A DNA stretch of 64,000 nt from Paenisporosarcina antarctica (GCF_004367585.1 NZ_CP038015.1:691001-755000); one strand, 5' to 3'; counted from the first letter of the stretch, positions 43,236 to 52,260 are shown. Made by a program: numbers and translations. Notes: generated by a model not told the origin, from the letters alone.

Positions 43236-43653
43236 TTTACAATCAGTCCTCCTTTCATGTATTAAACATCTTTAGTATTCGGTCTACCTGATGAATTATA
43301 CTGAACATTATTTTCCTTAATCATTTAAAAAATTCCACTAAATTGCATATGTAATACTGTTGCTAAAATAAAATTTAATAATCCAGGTATATGTAAGCGT
43401 TTTATAAAAATTTACAATCTTTTTATTAGATTATATTTAACCTATTAAAACAACAATGAAAGCGCTATCTTAAATAATTATTATATAAAATCTCTAATCT
43501 TTTAAGAAATAAGTAGTTGATTCTGAATATAAATGTTGTATGATTAACTTCAACAACTAAATTTCGGATTATTCAGAATTTAATTCGTGTTCAAAAAAAC
43601 GCTTAATACTCTTACTGAAGTTTGAGAGTTGTTAAAGAGAGGAGTGGTTATGT

Positions 43654-44562
43654 ATGAGCAATCAATGGATTTTCTTAGGTGGTCAGTTTGTAAAGAAAGA
43701 AGATGCAGTCGTTTCAGTCTACGATCATGGATTTCTGTATGGAGATGGGGTATTCGAAGGCATTCGCGTTTATAGTGGAAATGTTTTTAGGATGGCCGAA
43801 CACGTTCAACGTTTATATGAATCTGCACAATCCATCATGTTAAATATTCCATACACGAAGGAGGAAATGGTGCAAATTATTGTGGACACCATTAAAAAAA
43901 ATCAACTCGATAGTGCCTATATTCGTGTTGTTGTCTCTCGAGGTATGGGGAATCTAGGCCTCGATCCAGCCTCTTGCTCACAACCACGAGTTATTGTTAT
44001 AGCTGAAAAGCTCGCTCTTTTCCCTCAGGAACTATATCAACGGGGACTGCGAATTGGCTCTGTAGCATCACGAAGAAGTAGCCCAGATGTATTAAGCCCG
44101 CAAGTTAAATCGCTTAATTATCTTAATAATATACTTGTTAAGCTAGAAGCCAATCAGGCTGGAGTAGATGAAGCACTTATGTTAAATGCTCAAGGCTATG
44201 TAACAGAAGGATCAGCAGATAATATATTCATTGTTAAAAATGGCGTAATAATTACACCGCCGGTTTATCTTGGTGCCTTAGATGGAATTACACGAAATGC
44301 CATTATCGATCTTGCCAACAAAAACGGCTATGAACTAAAAGAAACACCATTTACAAGACATGACGTATATGTGGCGGATGAAGTTTTCTTAACTGGAACA
44401 GCTGTAGAGGTAATTGCTGTCATTGAAGTGGATGGTAGAAAAATTCAGGATGGTAAACCAGGTCCAGTCACAAATTATCTGTTATCAGAATTTAGAAAAC
44501 TAGTAACAACGGATGGCGTTCAATGCTATCCAACAGCTACAACACATGCTGTTGTAAGTTAA
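43654..44562 (+). CDS. ilvE: Branched-chain-amino-acid aminotransferase
   Basis: A class IV PLP aminotransferase of 302 residues. VSVYDHGFLYGDGVFEGIRVY is at about 20-40, the PLP-binding lysine is in SPQVKSLNYLNNILVKLEA near 153-171, and LNAQGYVTEGSADNIF and FLTGTAVEVIAV complete the family pattern. It would interconvert valine, leucine and isoleucine with their keto acids; D-amino-acid transaminase is the main alternative within the fold, but EGIRVY and GTAVEV favour IlvE. AGAGGAG precedes the ATG. No T-box or other leader structure was found. A terminator follows. Confidence 0.9.
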   Translation: MSNQWIFLGGQFVKKEDAVVSVYDHGFLYGDGVFEGIRVYSGNVFRMAEHVQRLYESAQSIMLNIPYTKEEMVQIIVDTIKKNQLDSAYIRVVVSRGMGNLGLDPASCSQPRVIVIAEKLALFPQELYQRGLRIGSVASRRSSPDVLSPQVKSLNYLNNILVKLEANQAGVDEALMLNAQGYVTEGSADNIFIVKNGVIITPPVYLGALDGITRNAIIDLANKNGYELKETPFTRHDVYVADEVFLTGTAVEVIAVIEVDGRKIQDGKPGPVTNYLLSEFRKLVTTDGVQCYPTATTHAVVS

Positions 44563-44593
44563 TTGTATAAGTAAAATAAAAGTATAGTAAATA

Positions 44594-44632
44594 AATCCAG
44601 CAGGCTAAGCTAGTTGCCTGGGTTTTTTTGTG
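44594..44632 (+). terminator. Terminator after ilvE
   Basis: The stem CAGGC/GCCTG, with outer ATCC/GGT pairs around a bulge, is followed by seven T residues. Confidence 0.8.
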
Positions 44633-44684
44633 TAAAAAAATAGGTAACAAAATTTTAATAACAAGAAAAAAGGGGATAGGGAAA

Positions 44685-45611
44685 TTGAATATAATTGATT
44701 TGCATTGCGATGTTTTATTAAAGCTCAATAACTCACGAGGAAAAATGAAATTTAAAGACGCAAATGAACTCGATACGAATATGGAACGACTGAAAAAAGG
44801 GGAAGTAAAAGTTCAAGCTTTTGCAATTTTTGTGTGTCCTGATATTAAAACAGAACAAAAATTTCAAGTAGCACTTGATCAAATCCATTATTTTTACACA
44901 GATGTTCTCGAAAATAACCCGGATATGAAATTAATAAAAGAGTGGTCAGATATTGAACGATTAAAAGAGAACGAGATAGGGGCATTGCTAACGCTTGAAG
45001 GAGTAGATGTAATTGGCAATGACTTGCATAAACTCTCCATATTATATCAATTAGGTGTACGTTCTGTTGGCCTGACATGGAATAATACAAATTTGGCAGC
45101 TGATGGGGCAGGAGAAAAGCGTGGCGCTGGTCTAACATCGTTCGGTGAAGAAATCGTTGAGTTTAACAATGACCACAAAATACTTACAGATGTATCGCAT
45201 TTATGTGAACAAGCTTTTTGGGATGTTATTGATAAAGCAAAATTTCCAGTTGCCAGTCATTCAAACTCTAGGTTTATCATGAATCATGTTAGAAACTTAA
45301 CTGACGAGCAAGCAAAAGCTATGTTTGAAAAAGATGCAATGGTCCATGTGGTGTATTGCCCTGAGTTTATCAAGGAAAGGAAGAATGTAGAAATTGGTGA
45401 TTTAATTGAACATATCGATCATTTCTGCTCCTTAGGTGGGGAAAATAATATTGGTCTCGGTTCTGATTTTGACGGAATTTCAGCAAAAATAGTCAATTTG
45501 GAAAATGCCTCAATGCAACAAAATCTATTAAATGAACTTTTAAAACATTACTCGGAAGATCAAGTGAAAGGTTTTGCATTTAAAAACTTTGTACGCCATC
45601 TTCCTAAATAA
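44685..45611 (+). CDS. M19-family membrane dipeptidase-type metallopeptidase
   Basis: A 308-residue dinuclear-zinc dipeptidase fold. The first metal motif is DLHCD at the N-terminus, followed by LLTLEGVDVIG with a bridging Glu, SVGLTWNN, LTDVSHLCEQAFWDV, ASHSNSR with the next His pair, and GLGSDFDGI near the end. The open frame starts at 44628, inside the ilvE terminator, but AAAGGGG and TAGGGAAA lie just before a TTG at 44685, which gives the usual MNIIDLHCD start. There is no signal peptide, so it is probably cytoplasmic. The natural dipeptide substrate is unknown. The 3' end overlaps the convergent gene by 8 bases. Confidence 0.9.
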   Translation: MNIIDLHCDVLLKLNNSRGKMKFKDANELDTNMERLKKGEVKVQAFAIFVCPDIKTEQKFQVALDQIHYFYTDVLENNPDMKLIKEWSDIERLKENEIGALLTLEGVDVIGNDLHKLSILYQLGVRSVGLTWNNTNLAADGAGEKRGAGLTSFGEEIVEFNNDHKILTDVSHLCEQAFWDVIDKAKFPVASHSNSRFIMNHVRNLTDEQAKAMFEKDAMVHVVYCPEFIKERKNVEIGDLIEHIDHFCSLGGENNIGLGSDFDGISAKIVNLENASMQQNLLNELLKHYSEDQVKGFAFKNFVRHLPK

Positions 45612-45969
45612 AAGAAAAGATTGAAACGGTCAAACTGATAACACAAAATAGAATGCCTATTTCAAAGAAGTTTTTACGTGATGGGAAATTCTTACGATAA
45701 ATGACTGTGTGATTCGGTCTCTTTTCACTTTCACGTATAACTTGTTCTTTTTTGCTCATACGATATAAAAAATGTTTGGAACTTTTAATGAATGCTGTAA
45801 AAAAATCGCCTTCAATTAAAATCATGATTGAACAAATGATTAGTAGTAATAGTCCAACTAAAAAAAGTGAATCTATCCATATACTGATGCTCCAAGATTT
45901 ATAAAGTATGAAGGGCACCATCAATGAAACTATTATTGACGTAAAAAGTAATTTGTTTCTAGATATCAT
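45604..45969 (-). CDS. DUF3899-like small membrane protein
   Basis: A 121-residue protein with three hydrophobic segments (about 8-25, 31-52, 101-121) separated by a basic cytoplasmic stretch SSKHFLYRMSKKEQVIRESEKRP. Layout and the phrase LFLVGLLLLIICSIMILIEGDFF recall the DUF3899 family of Bacilli. Function is unknown. It converges on the dipeptidase gene, overlapping it by 8 bases, so the two may interfere in transcription. The upstream region carries GAAAGGAATG before the ATG. Confidence 0.7.
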   Translation of the reverse strand: MISRNKLLFTSIIVSLMVPFILYKSWSISIWIDSLFLVGLLLLIICSIMILIEGDFFTAFIKSSKHFLYRMSKKEQVIRESEKRPNHTVIYRKNFPSRKNFFEIGILFCVISLTVSIFSFI

Positions 45970-46109
45970 AAATTGACATTCCTTTCATCTTATCTTCTAT
46001 TGAAAGATTATCACATTATTATATTGTTTGAAAATTAAAATATCTTATTGCCAAATAGTAAAATAGCATTTATGATGTAGAAAATAAGAAATTTAAAGGG
46101 GATAAAAAT

Positions 46110-47750
46110 ATGAGAAGAAAGTTAAAAAATTCAGCATTCATCCTTTGTATGGTATTCGCACTAATATTATCTGGATGTAACTTTAGTTCTTCAGAAAAAA
46201 CGGATGAAAAGACTGAAGGCAATAAAGATGCTAGCCAAGTCCTAAATATTACAGAGCCTGCTGATGTTCCTACTCTCGATTCTACAAAAGCGCACGATGG
46301 TATAGCATTTACAGTATTAAACAACGTAAATGAAGGATTATATCGCCAAGATGAAAATAACTTACCGATTAAAGCTTTAGCTACTGAACATGTAGAAAGC
46401 GATGATAAAATCACCCACACATTTACATTACGTGACTCAAACTGGAGTAACGGAGATCCTGTGACAGCACAAGATTTTGAATTCGCGTGGAAACGAGTAA
46501 TGAAGGAAAATAGCGCGTATGGCTTCATGTTCGTAACGGCAGGTATTAAAAATGCCGAATCAATTTTGAATGAAGAAAAAGATTCAGATGAACTTGGTAT
46601 TAAAGCAATTGACGAAAAAACACTTGAAGTAACGCTAGAAGGACCAAACCCACTATTCCAAACGTTATTGACATTCCCGACTTTCTTACCACAAAACCAA
46701 AAATTTGTTGAAGAACAAGGTGATCAATATGCCCTTGAATATGACAATATACTATTTAACGGACCATATAAACTTGTTGAATGGACGCATGAGCAAGGTT
46801 GGAAATATGAAAAGAACGAAAAGTACTGGGATGCAGATGCAGTAAAGTTGGATAAAATCAACGTTTTTGTTGTAAAAGACCCATCAACTGGAACGAATTT
46901 GTATGAGACAGAAAAAGTAGATCGTGTCGAGTTAAGTTCTGCCTTAGTCGATCAATATAAAGATGATGAAAACTTTCAAACTATGAAAGAATCAGGTCTA
47001 GTCTTCTTGCGTTTCAATCATAATCATCCTGTATTAGGAAACAAAGACATTCGTAGAGCGATTAATATGGCAATAGATAAAAAAAGTTTAACGGATGTTA
47101 TTTTAAAAGATGGGTCTACACCTTTAAATGGAGTTGTTCCAGGTGGTTTCTATAACTCACCTGACAATAAAGATTTCCGTGAGATAAACGGAGACTTTAA
47201 TACAGGAACAATTGAAGAAGCCCAAAAACTATGGGAGCAAGGCTTAAAAGAAACTGGTCAAAAAGATTTAACGGTATCCATTAACATCGCAGATTCAGAT
47301 GATCATAAAAAAGTAGCTGAATACATTCAAGCGCAGCTAGAAGATAATCTACCTGGATTCAAATTGGATATTAAGGCAGTTCCTTTTGCCCAACGTCTTG
47401 TTATTGAAAAAGCAATTGAATTTGATTTATCTCTATCTTCATGGGGACCAGACTACAGTGACCCGATGACATATCTGGATATGTGGTTGAAAGATGGATC
47501 TGCTAACCGTATGGATTATTACAATCCGAAGTTGGATGCATTAGTCACAGAAGCTAGAAATGAAACTGATCTTGCAAAACGCTATGTAATGCTCTTAAAT
47601 CTTGAAAAAATCTTATTGGAAGAGGATGCAGCAATTGCACCACTTTACCAAGAGGGTGAATCCATCTTAATTAGAAAGAAAATTAAAGATGTTCTAGTAC
47701 ACCCAACTGGTGCTGAGTTTAGTTTCAAGTGGGCATCCATCGAAGAATAA
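46110..47750 (+). CDS. oppA: Oligopeptide ABC transporter binding lipoprotein
   Basis: A 546-residue family 5 solute-binding lipoprotein. The signal peptide ends LILSGC with Cys23. The mature part has the Opp/Dpp signature region around KALATEHVESDDKITHTFTLRDSNWSNGDPVTAQDFEFAWKR, here cited in parts, which contains the family WSNGDPVTAxDFxxxW pattern near 108-129. It binds peptides outside the cell for the downstream permease. GGGG precedes the ATG. A strong terminator at 47771-47816 separates it from the permease genes, which would keep the binding protein in excess. Confidence 0.93.
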   Translation: MRRKLKNSAFILCMVFALILSGCNFSSSEKTDEKTEGNKDASQVLNITEPADVPTLDSTKAHDGIAFTVLNNVNEGLYRQDENNLPIKALATEHVESDDKITHTFTLRDSNWSNGDPVTAQDFEFAWKRVMKENSAYGFMFVTAGIKNAESILNEEKDSDELGIKAIDEKTLEVTLEGPNPLFQTLLTFPTFLPQNQKFVEEQGDQYALEYDNILFNGPYKLVEWTHEQGWKYEKNEKYWDADAVKLDKINVFVVKDPSTGTNLYETEKVDRVELSSALVDQYKDDENFQTMKESGLVFLRFNHNHPVLGNKDIRRAINMAIDKKSLTDVILKDGSTPLNGVVPGGFYNSPDNKDFREINGDFNTGTIEEAQKLWEQGLKETGQKDLTVSINIADSDDHKKVAEYIQAQLEDNLPGFKLDIKAVPFAQRLVIEKAIEFDLSLSSWGPDYSDPMTYLDMWLKDGSANRMDYYNPKLDALVTEARNETDLAKRYVMLLNLEKILLEEDAAIAPLYQEGESILIRKKIKDVLVHPTGAEFSFKWASIEE

Positions 47751-47770
47751 TTTAGAGGTTATACAGCTAT

Positions 47771-47817
47771 AAGTACGAGGGTGTAGCCGAATTGTGGCAC
47801 CCTCGTACTTTTTTTAT
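47771..47817 (+). terminator. Internal terminator between oppA and oppB
   Basis: A 12-bp perfect stem AGTACGAGGGTG with a 14-base loop, followed by seven T residues. It lies within the operon, so some readthrough must be assumed for oppBCD, unless an unseen promoter exists in the 30 bases before oppB. Confidence 0.92.
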
Positions 47818-47848
47818 TAAACTTTTTTCTTTCAGAAGGGGTGTTCGT

Positions 47849-48778
47849 ATGAAGCAATACCTTATCCAGCGAATTGGCTATATGTTACTTACTCTTTTTG
47901 TAGTCGTTACGATAACTTTTTTTCTAATGCAACTTCTCCCAGGGACACCTTTTACAAATCCTGAAAAGTTAACAGAACAACAAATGCTCATATTAAATGC
48001 AAAATATGGACTTGATCAACCCGTCGGAATTCAATACATACGGTACCTTGGGAATTTGGTACAAGGTGATTTAGGTTACTCATTTCAAAATGCAGGTAGA
48101 ACTGTCTCAAGTATAATTAGCGACCGTATAGGTCCTTCTGCTTTTATCGGACTACAAGCACTTATCTTTGGTGCAATAATCGGCTTAGTGCTCGGAATCG
48201 TATCTGCATTAAAACATAATTCGATTTTTGACTATGGTTCTGTAACGTTAGCTGTTTTAGGTATGTCAATCCCATCTTTCGTTTTTGCCGCACTGCTTCA
48301 ATATTATGTCGGTGTAAAGCTTGAATGGTTACCTGTAGCTCTATGGGAAGGATATTCCAGTACCATATTACCATCATTTGCATTATCAGTTACGGTTATT
48401 GCAACTGTTGCTAGGTTTATTAGAAGTGAGATGTTGGAAGTACTCGGTCAAGATTATGTAGTAACTGCGAGAGCAAAAGGGGTAACTGAAAAGCAAGTAA
48501 TCGTAAAACATGTTATTCGAAATGCACTCATTCCAGTTGTGACTATGTTAGGACCACTTGCCGTGGCAATAATGACAGGGACGTTAGTTATTGAAAAAAT
48601 ATTTGCTGTACCGGGTCTCGGTGAACAGTTTACGTTGTCTATTCTGGTTCTAGACTATAGCGTAATTATGGGAATTTCGATATTTTATAGTGCATTATTT
48701 ATATTTGTCGTTTTTTTAGTCGATATTATTTATGGATTTTTAGATCCCCGAATTAATTATAAGGGGGAATCAGCATGA
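47849..48778 (+). CDS. oppB: Peptide ABC transporter permease (OppB/DppB)
   Basis: A 309-residue permease with about six membrane helices, starting MKQYLIQRIGYMLLTLFVVVT, the characteristic OppB N-terminus. QLLPGTPF follows, and then the EAA loop VTARAKGVTEKQVIVKHVIRNALIPV near 208-233. An in-frame start at 47792 exists, but it lies inside the upstream terminator; AAGGGGTG is placed correctly for the ATG at 47849. Its stop overlaps the next start (ATGA), coupling oppB with oppC. Confidence 0.92.
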   Translation: MKQYLIQRIGYMLLTLFVVVTITFFLMQLLPGTPFTNPEKLTEQQMLILNAKYGLDQPVGIQYIRYLGNLVQGDLGYSFQNAGRTVSSIISDRIGPSAFIGLQALIFGAIIGLVLGIVSALKHNSIFDYGSVTLAVLGMSIPSFVFAALLQYYVGVKLEWLPVALWEGYSSTILPSFALSVTVIATVARFIRSEMLEVLGQDYVVTARAKGVTEKQVIVKHVIRNALIPVVTMLGPLAVAIMTGTLVIEKIFAVPGLGEQFTLSILVLDYSVIMGISIFYSALFIFVVFLVDIIYGFLDPRINYKGESA

Positions 48779-49833
48779 AAAATTCAGATAAAGAAGTCCG
48801 TATAGAAAATGATAATCAAATAAAAGAAGAATATAATTCAGTTGAAATCACTGCGGATTTGTTTGTAAAGGCACCACTAGATCAAAAAAAGAGTGAGGAA
48901 ATTGGATCACCATCTGTTTCTTTCTGGAAAGAGGCTTTTCAGAGACTAACAAAAAATAAAGGATCAATGATTTCACTAGTTTTACTTCTGATATTAATAG
49001 CCACAGCTATTATCGGACCTAGTCTGAACGACTATACTTACCGAAGTCAAAATATTGAACATTCCAACTTGCCACCTAAAGTACAAGGTTTAGAGTGGTT
49101 AGGTTTAAACGGAAGCGATTCAAAGGGTATCGACCAATATGAAAAGCGAGAAATTCAAGTGAATTACTGGTTCGGAACAGATGAATTCGGTCGCGATTTA
49201 TGGACTCGAGTTTGGAAAGGGACACAGATTTCTCTTTTCATCGCTTTAGTTGCAGCAGTGCTCGATTTAATCATCGGTGTAATTTACGGAGGGATTTCAT
49301 CATTTTATGGTGGGCGTGTAGATAACATTATGCAACGAATTATAGAAGTACTTATGGGTATACCTAATTTAATTGTTATCATCCTCTTTATCCTTATATT
49401 AGAACCCGGTATAAGGTCAATTATTTTAGCGATGATTATTACAGGTTGGGTTGGAATGGCACGAGTTGTTCGAGGACAAATTTTGCAATTGAAAGGTCAA
49501 GAGTTTGTGTTAGCTTCGAAGACGCTCGGAGCATCTAACTCACGACTTATATGGAAACACTTATTGCCAAATGTTATGGGTCCAATAATCGTTACAGTTA
49601 TGTTCACAATTCCGACGGCAATTTTCTTTGAAGCATTCTTAAGTTTTATCGGTTTAGGTTTACAGGCACCACTGGCATCTCTAGGTGTGTTAATTGAAGA
49701 TGGTTATAAGTCGATGCGTTTCTTTTCATATAAGTTAATTTACCCAGCGGTGATTATTAGTACAATTATGATTTGTTTTAATTTACTTGGGGATGGATTA
49801 CGAGATGCATTAGATCCGAAAATGAGAAAATAG
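48775..49833 (+). CDS. oppC: Peptide ABC transporter permease (OppC/DppC)
   Basis: A 352-residue permease, about 50 residues longer than many relatives because of a soluble acidic N-terminus (residues 1-45). Landmarks are SFWKEAFQRLTKNKGSMISL, then FGTDEFGRDLWTRVWKGTQISL near 134-155, and the EAA loop VLASKTLGASNSRLIWKHLLPNVMGP. The FGTDxxGRDxxxR block defines the OppC/DppC family. The start overlaps the oppB stop by four bases. It pairs with OppB in the membrane. Confidence 0.93.
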   Translation: MKNSDKEVRIENDNQIKEEYNSVEITADLFVKAPLDQKKSEEIGSPSVSFWKEAFQRLTKNKGSMISLVLLLILIATAIIGPSLNDYTYRSQNIEHSNLPPKVQGLEWLGLNGSDSKGIDQYEKREIQVNYWFGTDEFGRDLWTRVWKGTQISLFIALVAAVLDLIIGVIYGGISSFYGGRVDNIMQRIIEVLMGIPNLIVIILFILILEPGIRSIILAMIITGWVGMARVVRGQILQLKGQEFVLASKTLGASNSRLIWKHLLPNVMGPIIVTVMFTIPTAIFFEAFLSFIGLGLQAPLASLGVLIEDGYKSMRFFSYKLIYPAVIISTIMICFNLLGDGLRDALDPKMRK

Positions 49834-49846
49834 GGGAGGGTCCAAA

Positions 49847-50872
49847 ATGGAGAGAAATATACTGAAAGTTGTTAACATGCATGTGTCATTCAAGACCCAA
49901 ACCGGAAGAATTACAGCTGTAAGAGGAGTTAGTTTTGAATTGAACAAAGGTGAAACACTCGCAATAGTTGGTGAATCTGGGTCGGGAAAATCAGTCACAG
50001 CGAAATCGATTATGCGTCTGTTACCGAAACATAATTCGGAAATTACAAAAGGCGATATTTTATATGAAGATAGAAGTTTATTAAAACTTTCGATAAAAAA
50101 AATGCAGGAAATACGTGGGTCTGAAATTTCAATGGTTTTCCAAGACCCCATGACATCTTTAAATCCGACGATGAAAGTTGGAAAACAAATTATGGAAGGT
50201 TTACAAAAACATCAAAACTTATCTAAAACGGTTGCTCACAAACGTGCACTGGAAATGATGAAGTTAGTGGGTATTCCAAGTGCTGAAGCAAGGTTAGAAG
50301 ATTACCCACACCAGTTTTCAGGAGGAATGCGACAACGTGTAGTCATTGCCATGGCACTTGCTTGTAATCCAAAAGTTTTAATTGCAGATGAACCTACAAC
50401 TGCACTTGATGTAACGATTCAAGCACAGATTTTGGATTTAATGAAAGACTTGCAACAAAAAATGGATACAGCCATTATATTAATAACTCACGATTTAGGA
50501 GTAGTAGCGAATATGGCGGACCGTGTAGCTGTTATGTACGCTGGGAAAATTGTAGAGCAAGGAACGCTTGATGAAATTTTCTATAACCCGCAACATCCTT
50601 ATACATTAGGACTATTACAGTCGATGCCAAAGTTAAATGAAGATCGGTCCAAACCTTTATTGCCTATCTTAGGCTCACCTCCTGATTTAGCGACTCTTGG
50701 TGAAGGTTGTGCTTTTGCCGCAAGATGTCCGCATACGATGAAGGTGTGCCATAGCTTCACACCACAAGATACGGTAGTAGAAGATAAACATACGGTAGCA
50801 TGTTGGTTACAAGATGTTAGGACACCTAAGGAGTATCTTCCTGAAACAGTAGTAGCAGTTAATTCTCAATAA
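49847..50872 (+). CDS. oppD: Peptide ABC transporter ATPase (OppD/DppD)
   Basis: A 341-residue ATPase. Walker A is GESGSGKSV, the Q-loop is [13 protein letters not shown], the signature is [15 protein letters not shown] and Walker B is [12 protein letters not shown]. The last 90 residues form the oligopeptide-transporter extension, with cysteines in [15 protein letters not shown], which bind an iron-sulfur cluster in characterised Dpp/Opp ATPases. GGGGAGG precedes the ATG. It ends the operon; no OppF/DppF partner is encoded next to it, although Opp systems normally need two different ATPases. Confidence 0.94.
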   Translation: MERNILKVVNMHVSFKTQTGRITAVRGVSFELNKGETLAIVGESGSGKSVTAKSIMRLLPKHNSEITKGDILYEDRSLLKLSIKKMQEIRGSEISMVFQDPMTSLNPTMKVGKQIMEGLQKHQNLSKTVAHKRALEMMKLVGIPSAEARLEDYPHQFSGGMRQRVVIAMALACNPKVLIADEPTTALDVTIQAQILDLMKDLQQKMDTAIILITHDLGVVANMADRVAVMYAGKIVEQGTLDEIFYNPQHPYTLGLLQSMPKLNEDRSKPLLPILGSPPDLATLGEGCAFAARCPHTMKVCHSFTPQDTVVEDKHTVACWLQDVRTPKEYLPETVVAVNSQ

Positions 50873-50898
50873 AGAACATGTGAATTTCTCTTATGGTT

Positions 50899-50928
50899 AA
50901 AGCTTGTCACTCGTGACAAGCTTTTTTA
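50899..50928 (+). terminator. Terminator of the peptide importer operon
   Basis: A perfect 12-bp stem AAAGCTTGTCAC around TC, followed by TTTTTT. Confidence 0.94.
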
Positions 50929-51057
50929 ACCTTTAAATTTAGTAAAAGTAAAAAGAATTCTTTAATTTGTATAATCTTACCTCGATTACAAGATTTAGAA
51001 AGATTTGAAACGCTATCATTGTGACGAATATTAAAAATTCTTTAAAATAAGTATTTT

Positions 51058-51088
51058 TAGTCAACTAAAAAATAATATAAGTTGACGT
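51058..51088 (+). promoter_or_regulatory. Probable BirA operator of bioY
   Basis: GTCAAC, 15 bases, GTTGAC: an inverted repeat with BirA-type spacing. Its right half overlaps the -35 box of the bioY promoter. B. subtilis BirA controls the related yhfUTS operon (yhfU is bioY), so biotin-dependent repression is expected. Inferred from sequence and synteny. Confidence 0.65.
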
Positions 51089-51110
51089 AAATAGGGAATC
51101 GCATTAGTAT
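51082..51110 (+). promoter_or_regulatory. Probable sigma-A promoter of bioY
   Basis: TTGACG, a 17-base spacer, TAGTAT, about 42 bases before the bioY start; the -35 sits in the BirA-like site. Confidence 0.6.
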
Positions 51111-51151
51111 ATAAATGTACAGGAATCATTTTATAAAGAGGGGTAAGTTTA

Positions 51152-51727
51152 ATGAAATTAAGAGATATGATGCTAGCCTCAATGTTTGCAGCAGTAATAG
51201 CTATTCTAGGCTTTCTACCTGCATTGCAAATTCCTTTTTCACCAGTACCAATCACGGCTCAAACGCTCGGTGTCATGCTCACAGGCGCGGTATTAGGAGC
51301 AAAGCGTGGTGCACTAAGTCTGGCTATTTTTCTATTACTTATTGTTATTGGTGCACCAGTATTGCCGGGGGGAAGAACAGGAATTACCGTATTTATGGGA
51401 CCATCAGGTGGTTTCTTGCTAAGCTGGCCAATCGCCGCTTTTGCAATTGGATGGTTTGTTGATCATACTAAAGGGAAAATAAGTTTTTGGAAACTTATGC
51501 TATACACATTTATCGGTGGTATTGTGATTGTGTATTTAATTGGTGGTGCCTATATGGCATTTGTTACTCAAATACCATTAGCAAAAGCATACATCTCGTG
51601 TTTAATATTCATCCCAGGGGATGTTATAAAATGTATATTAGCTTCTCTTTTTGCTTCTCAATTACACAAGAATTCTGTGATGATGCGCATGGCATCAACT
51701 CAACGGAAAATAAGAACAAGCAGCTAA
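51152..51727 (+). CDS. bioY: Biotin transporter substrate-binding subunit BioY
   Basis: A 191-residue integral membrane S-component that captures biotin, alone or with an ECF ATPase module. Family blocks are PFSPVPITAQTLGVMLTGAVLGAKRG near 28-53 (given in part as PVPITAQTLGVMLTG), GAPVLPGGRTG, FMGPSGGFLLSW near 90, and FIPGDVIKCILAS. Six membrane segments fit the fold. AAAGAGGGGTAAG precedes the ATG. It lies downstream of a BirA-like operator and upstream of acyl-CoA ligase and thiolase genes, matching the B. subtilis yhfU-yhfT-yhfS order. A small terminator and a repeat element separate it from those genes here. Confidence 0.95.
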   Translation: MKLRDMMLASMFAAVIAILGFLPALQIPFSPVPITAQTLGVMLTGAVLGAKRGALSLAIFLLLIVIGAPVLPGGRTGITVFMGPSGGFLLSWPIAAFAIGWFVDHTKGKISFWKLMLYTFIGGIVIVYLIGGAYMAFVTQIPLAKAYISCLIFIPGDVIKCILASLFASQLHKNSVMMRMASTQRKIRTSS

Positions 51728-51743
51728 TCAATACTTAAATCTA

Positions 51744-51775
51744 AAAAACAGGCTACTGTAGCCTCTTTTTTTAAA
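51744..51775 (+). terminator. Short terminator after bioY
   Basis: The stem AGGCTA/TAGCCT with a 3-base loop, followed by CTTTTTTT. It would partly uncouple bioY from the downstream acyl-CoA genes. Confidence 0.75.
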
Positions 51776-51781
51776 AAATAA

Positions 51782-52260
51782 GAAAGCATATAAATTTAGT
51801 GAGCCTTGAATCCAGTATTCCCGGTATACCAAATTGCCTTTGGTCCTATTCTTTGTGACGAAGCTAGCGCAGCGATGCAGAGGATTGTAGAACAGTGGTT
51901 TGCATGATGAACACTGAAATTCTGGTATTTTGAGCAAGTATTTCTCTTTTTAGAAATAGGGTAGAAGAAGTATTCCTTCTAGCTGTGTATCGCTCAATAT
52001 TTCAAATAATTGTGACTAAAAATAGAATTTGTTGCAAAGATGGATAAATTCAAACTAGTTGATTGAATCGCAGGTGGCGACTTCTGCGGGAAAAGCTTGA
52101 GCTGAAGGCCCCGCAGGAAAGATGCTGCCCAAAAGCCAGTGTCTTTGCAGTGACGAGGAGACTGAAGCCAAGCACGTGAAAAGCGTCCACTGTAGCGGAA
52201 ATAAACGGGTTTCTATGGTTACCCTTCTTAAAGGACCGGGCGTACTTTGCCCGGTTTTTC
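51782..52260 (+). repeat. Mosaic structured repeat, copy 2
   Basis: A 479-base counterpart of the element at 30569-30900, in the same orientation. The left 46 bases (51782-51827) and right 107 bases (52154-52260) match copy 1; CCCGYAGGAAAGAT in the core is shared too. Specific to this copy are CTGCGGG/CCCGCAG (52084-52090, 52110-52116) and a 10-bp helix at 52118-52127 with 52137-52146 that occupies the place of the 15-bp hairpin in copy 1. The end is ACCGGGC/GCCCGGT then TTTTTC. No coding frame was found. Confidence 0.85.

Noticed and set aside
43236-43653. T-box leader before the branched-chain aminotransferase
   Set aside because: The conserved T-box sequence TGGNACCGCG and a terminator before the gene are absent.
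46070-46528. 152-codon minus-strand frame opposite oppA
   Set aside because: Antisense to the lipoprotein signal and mature domain; no ribosome site or recognisable motif.
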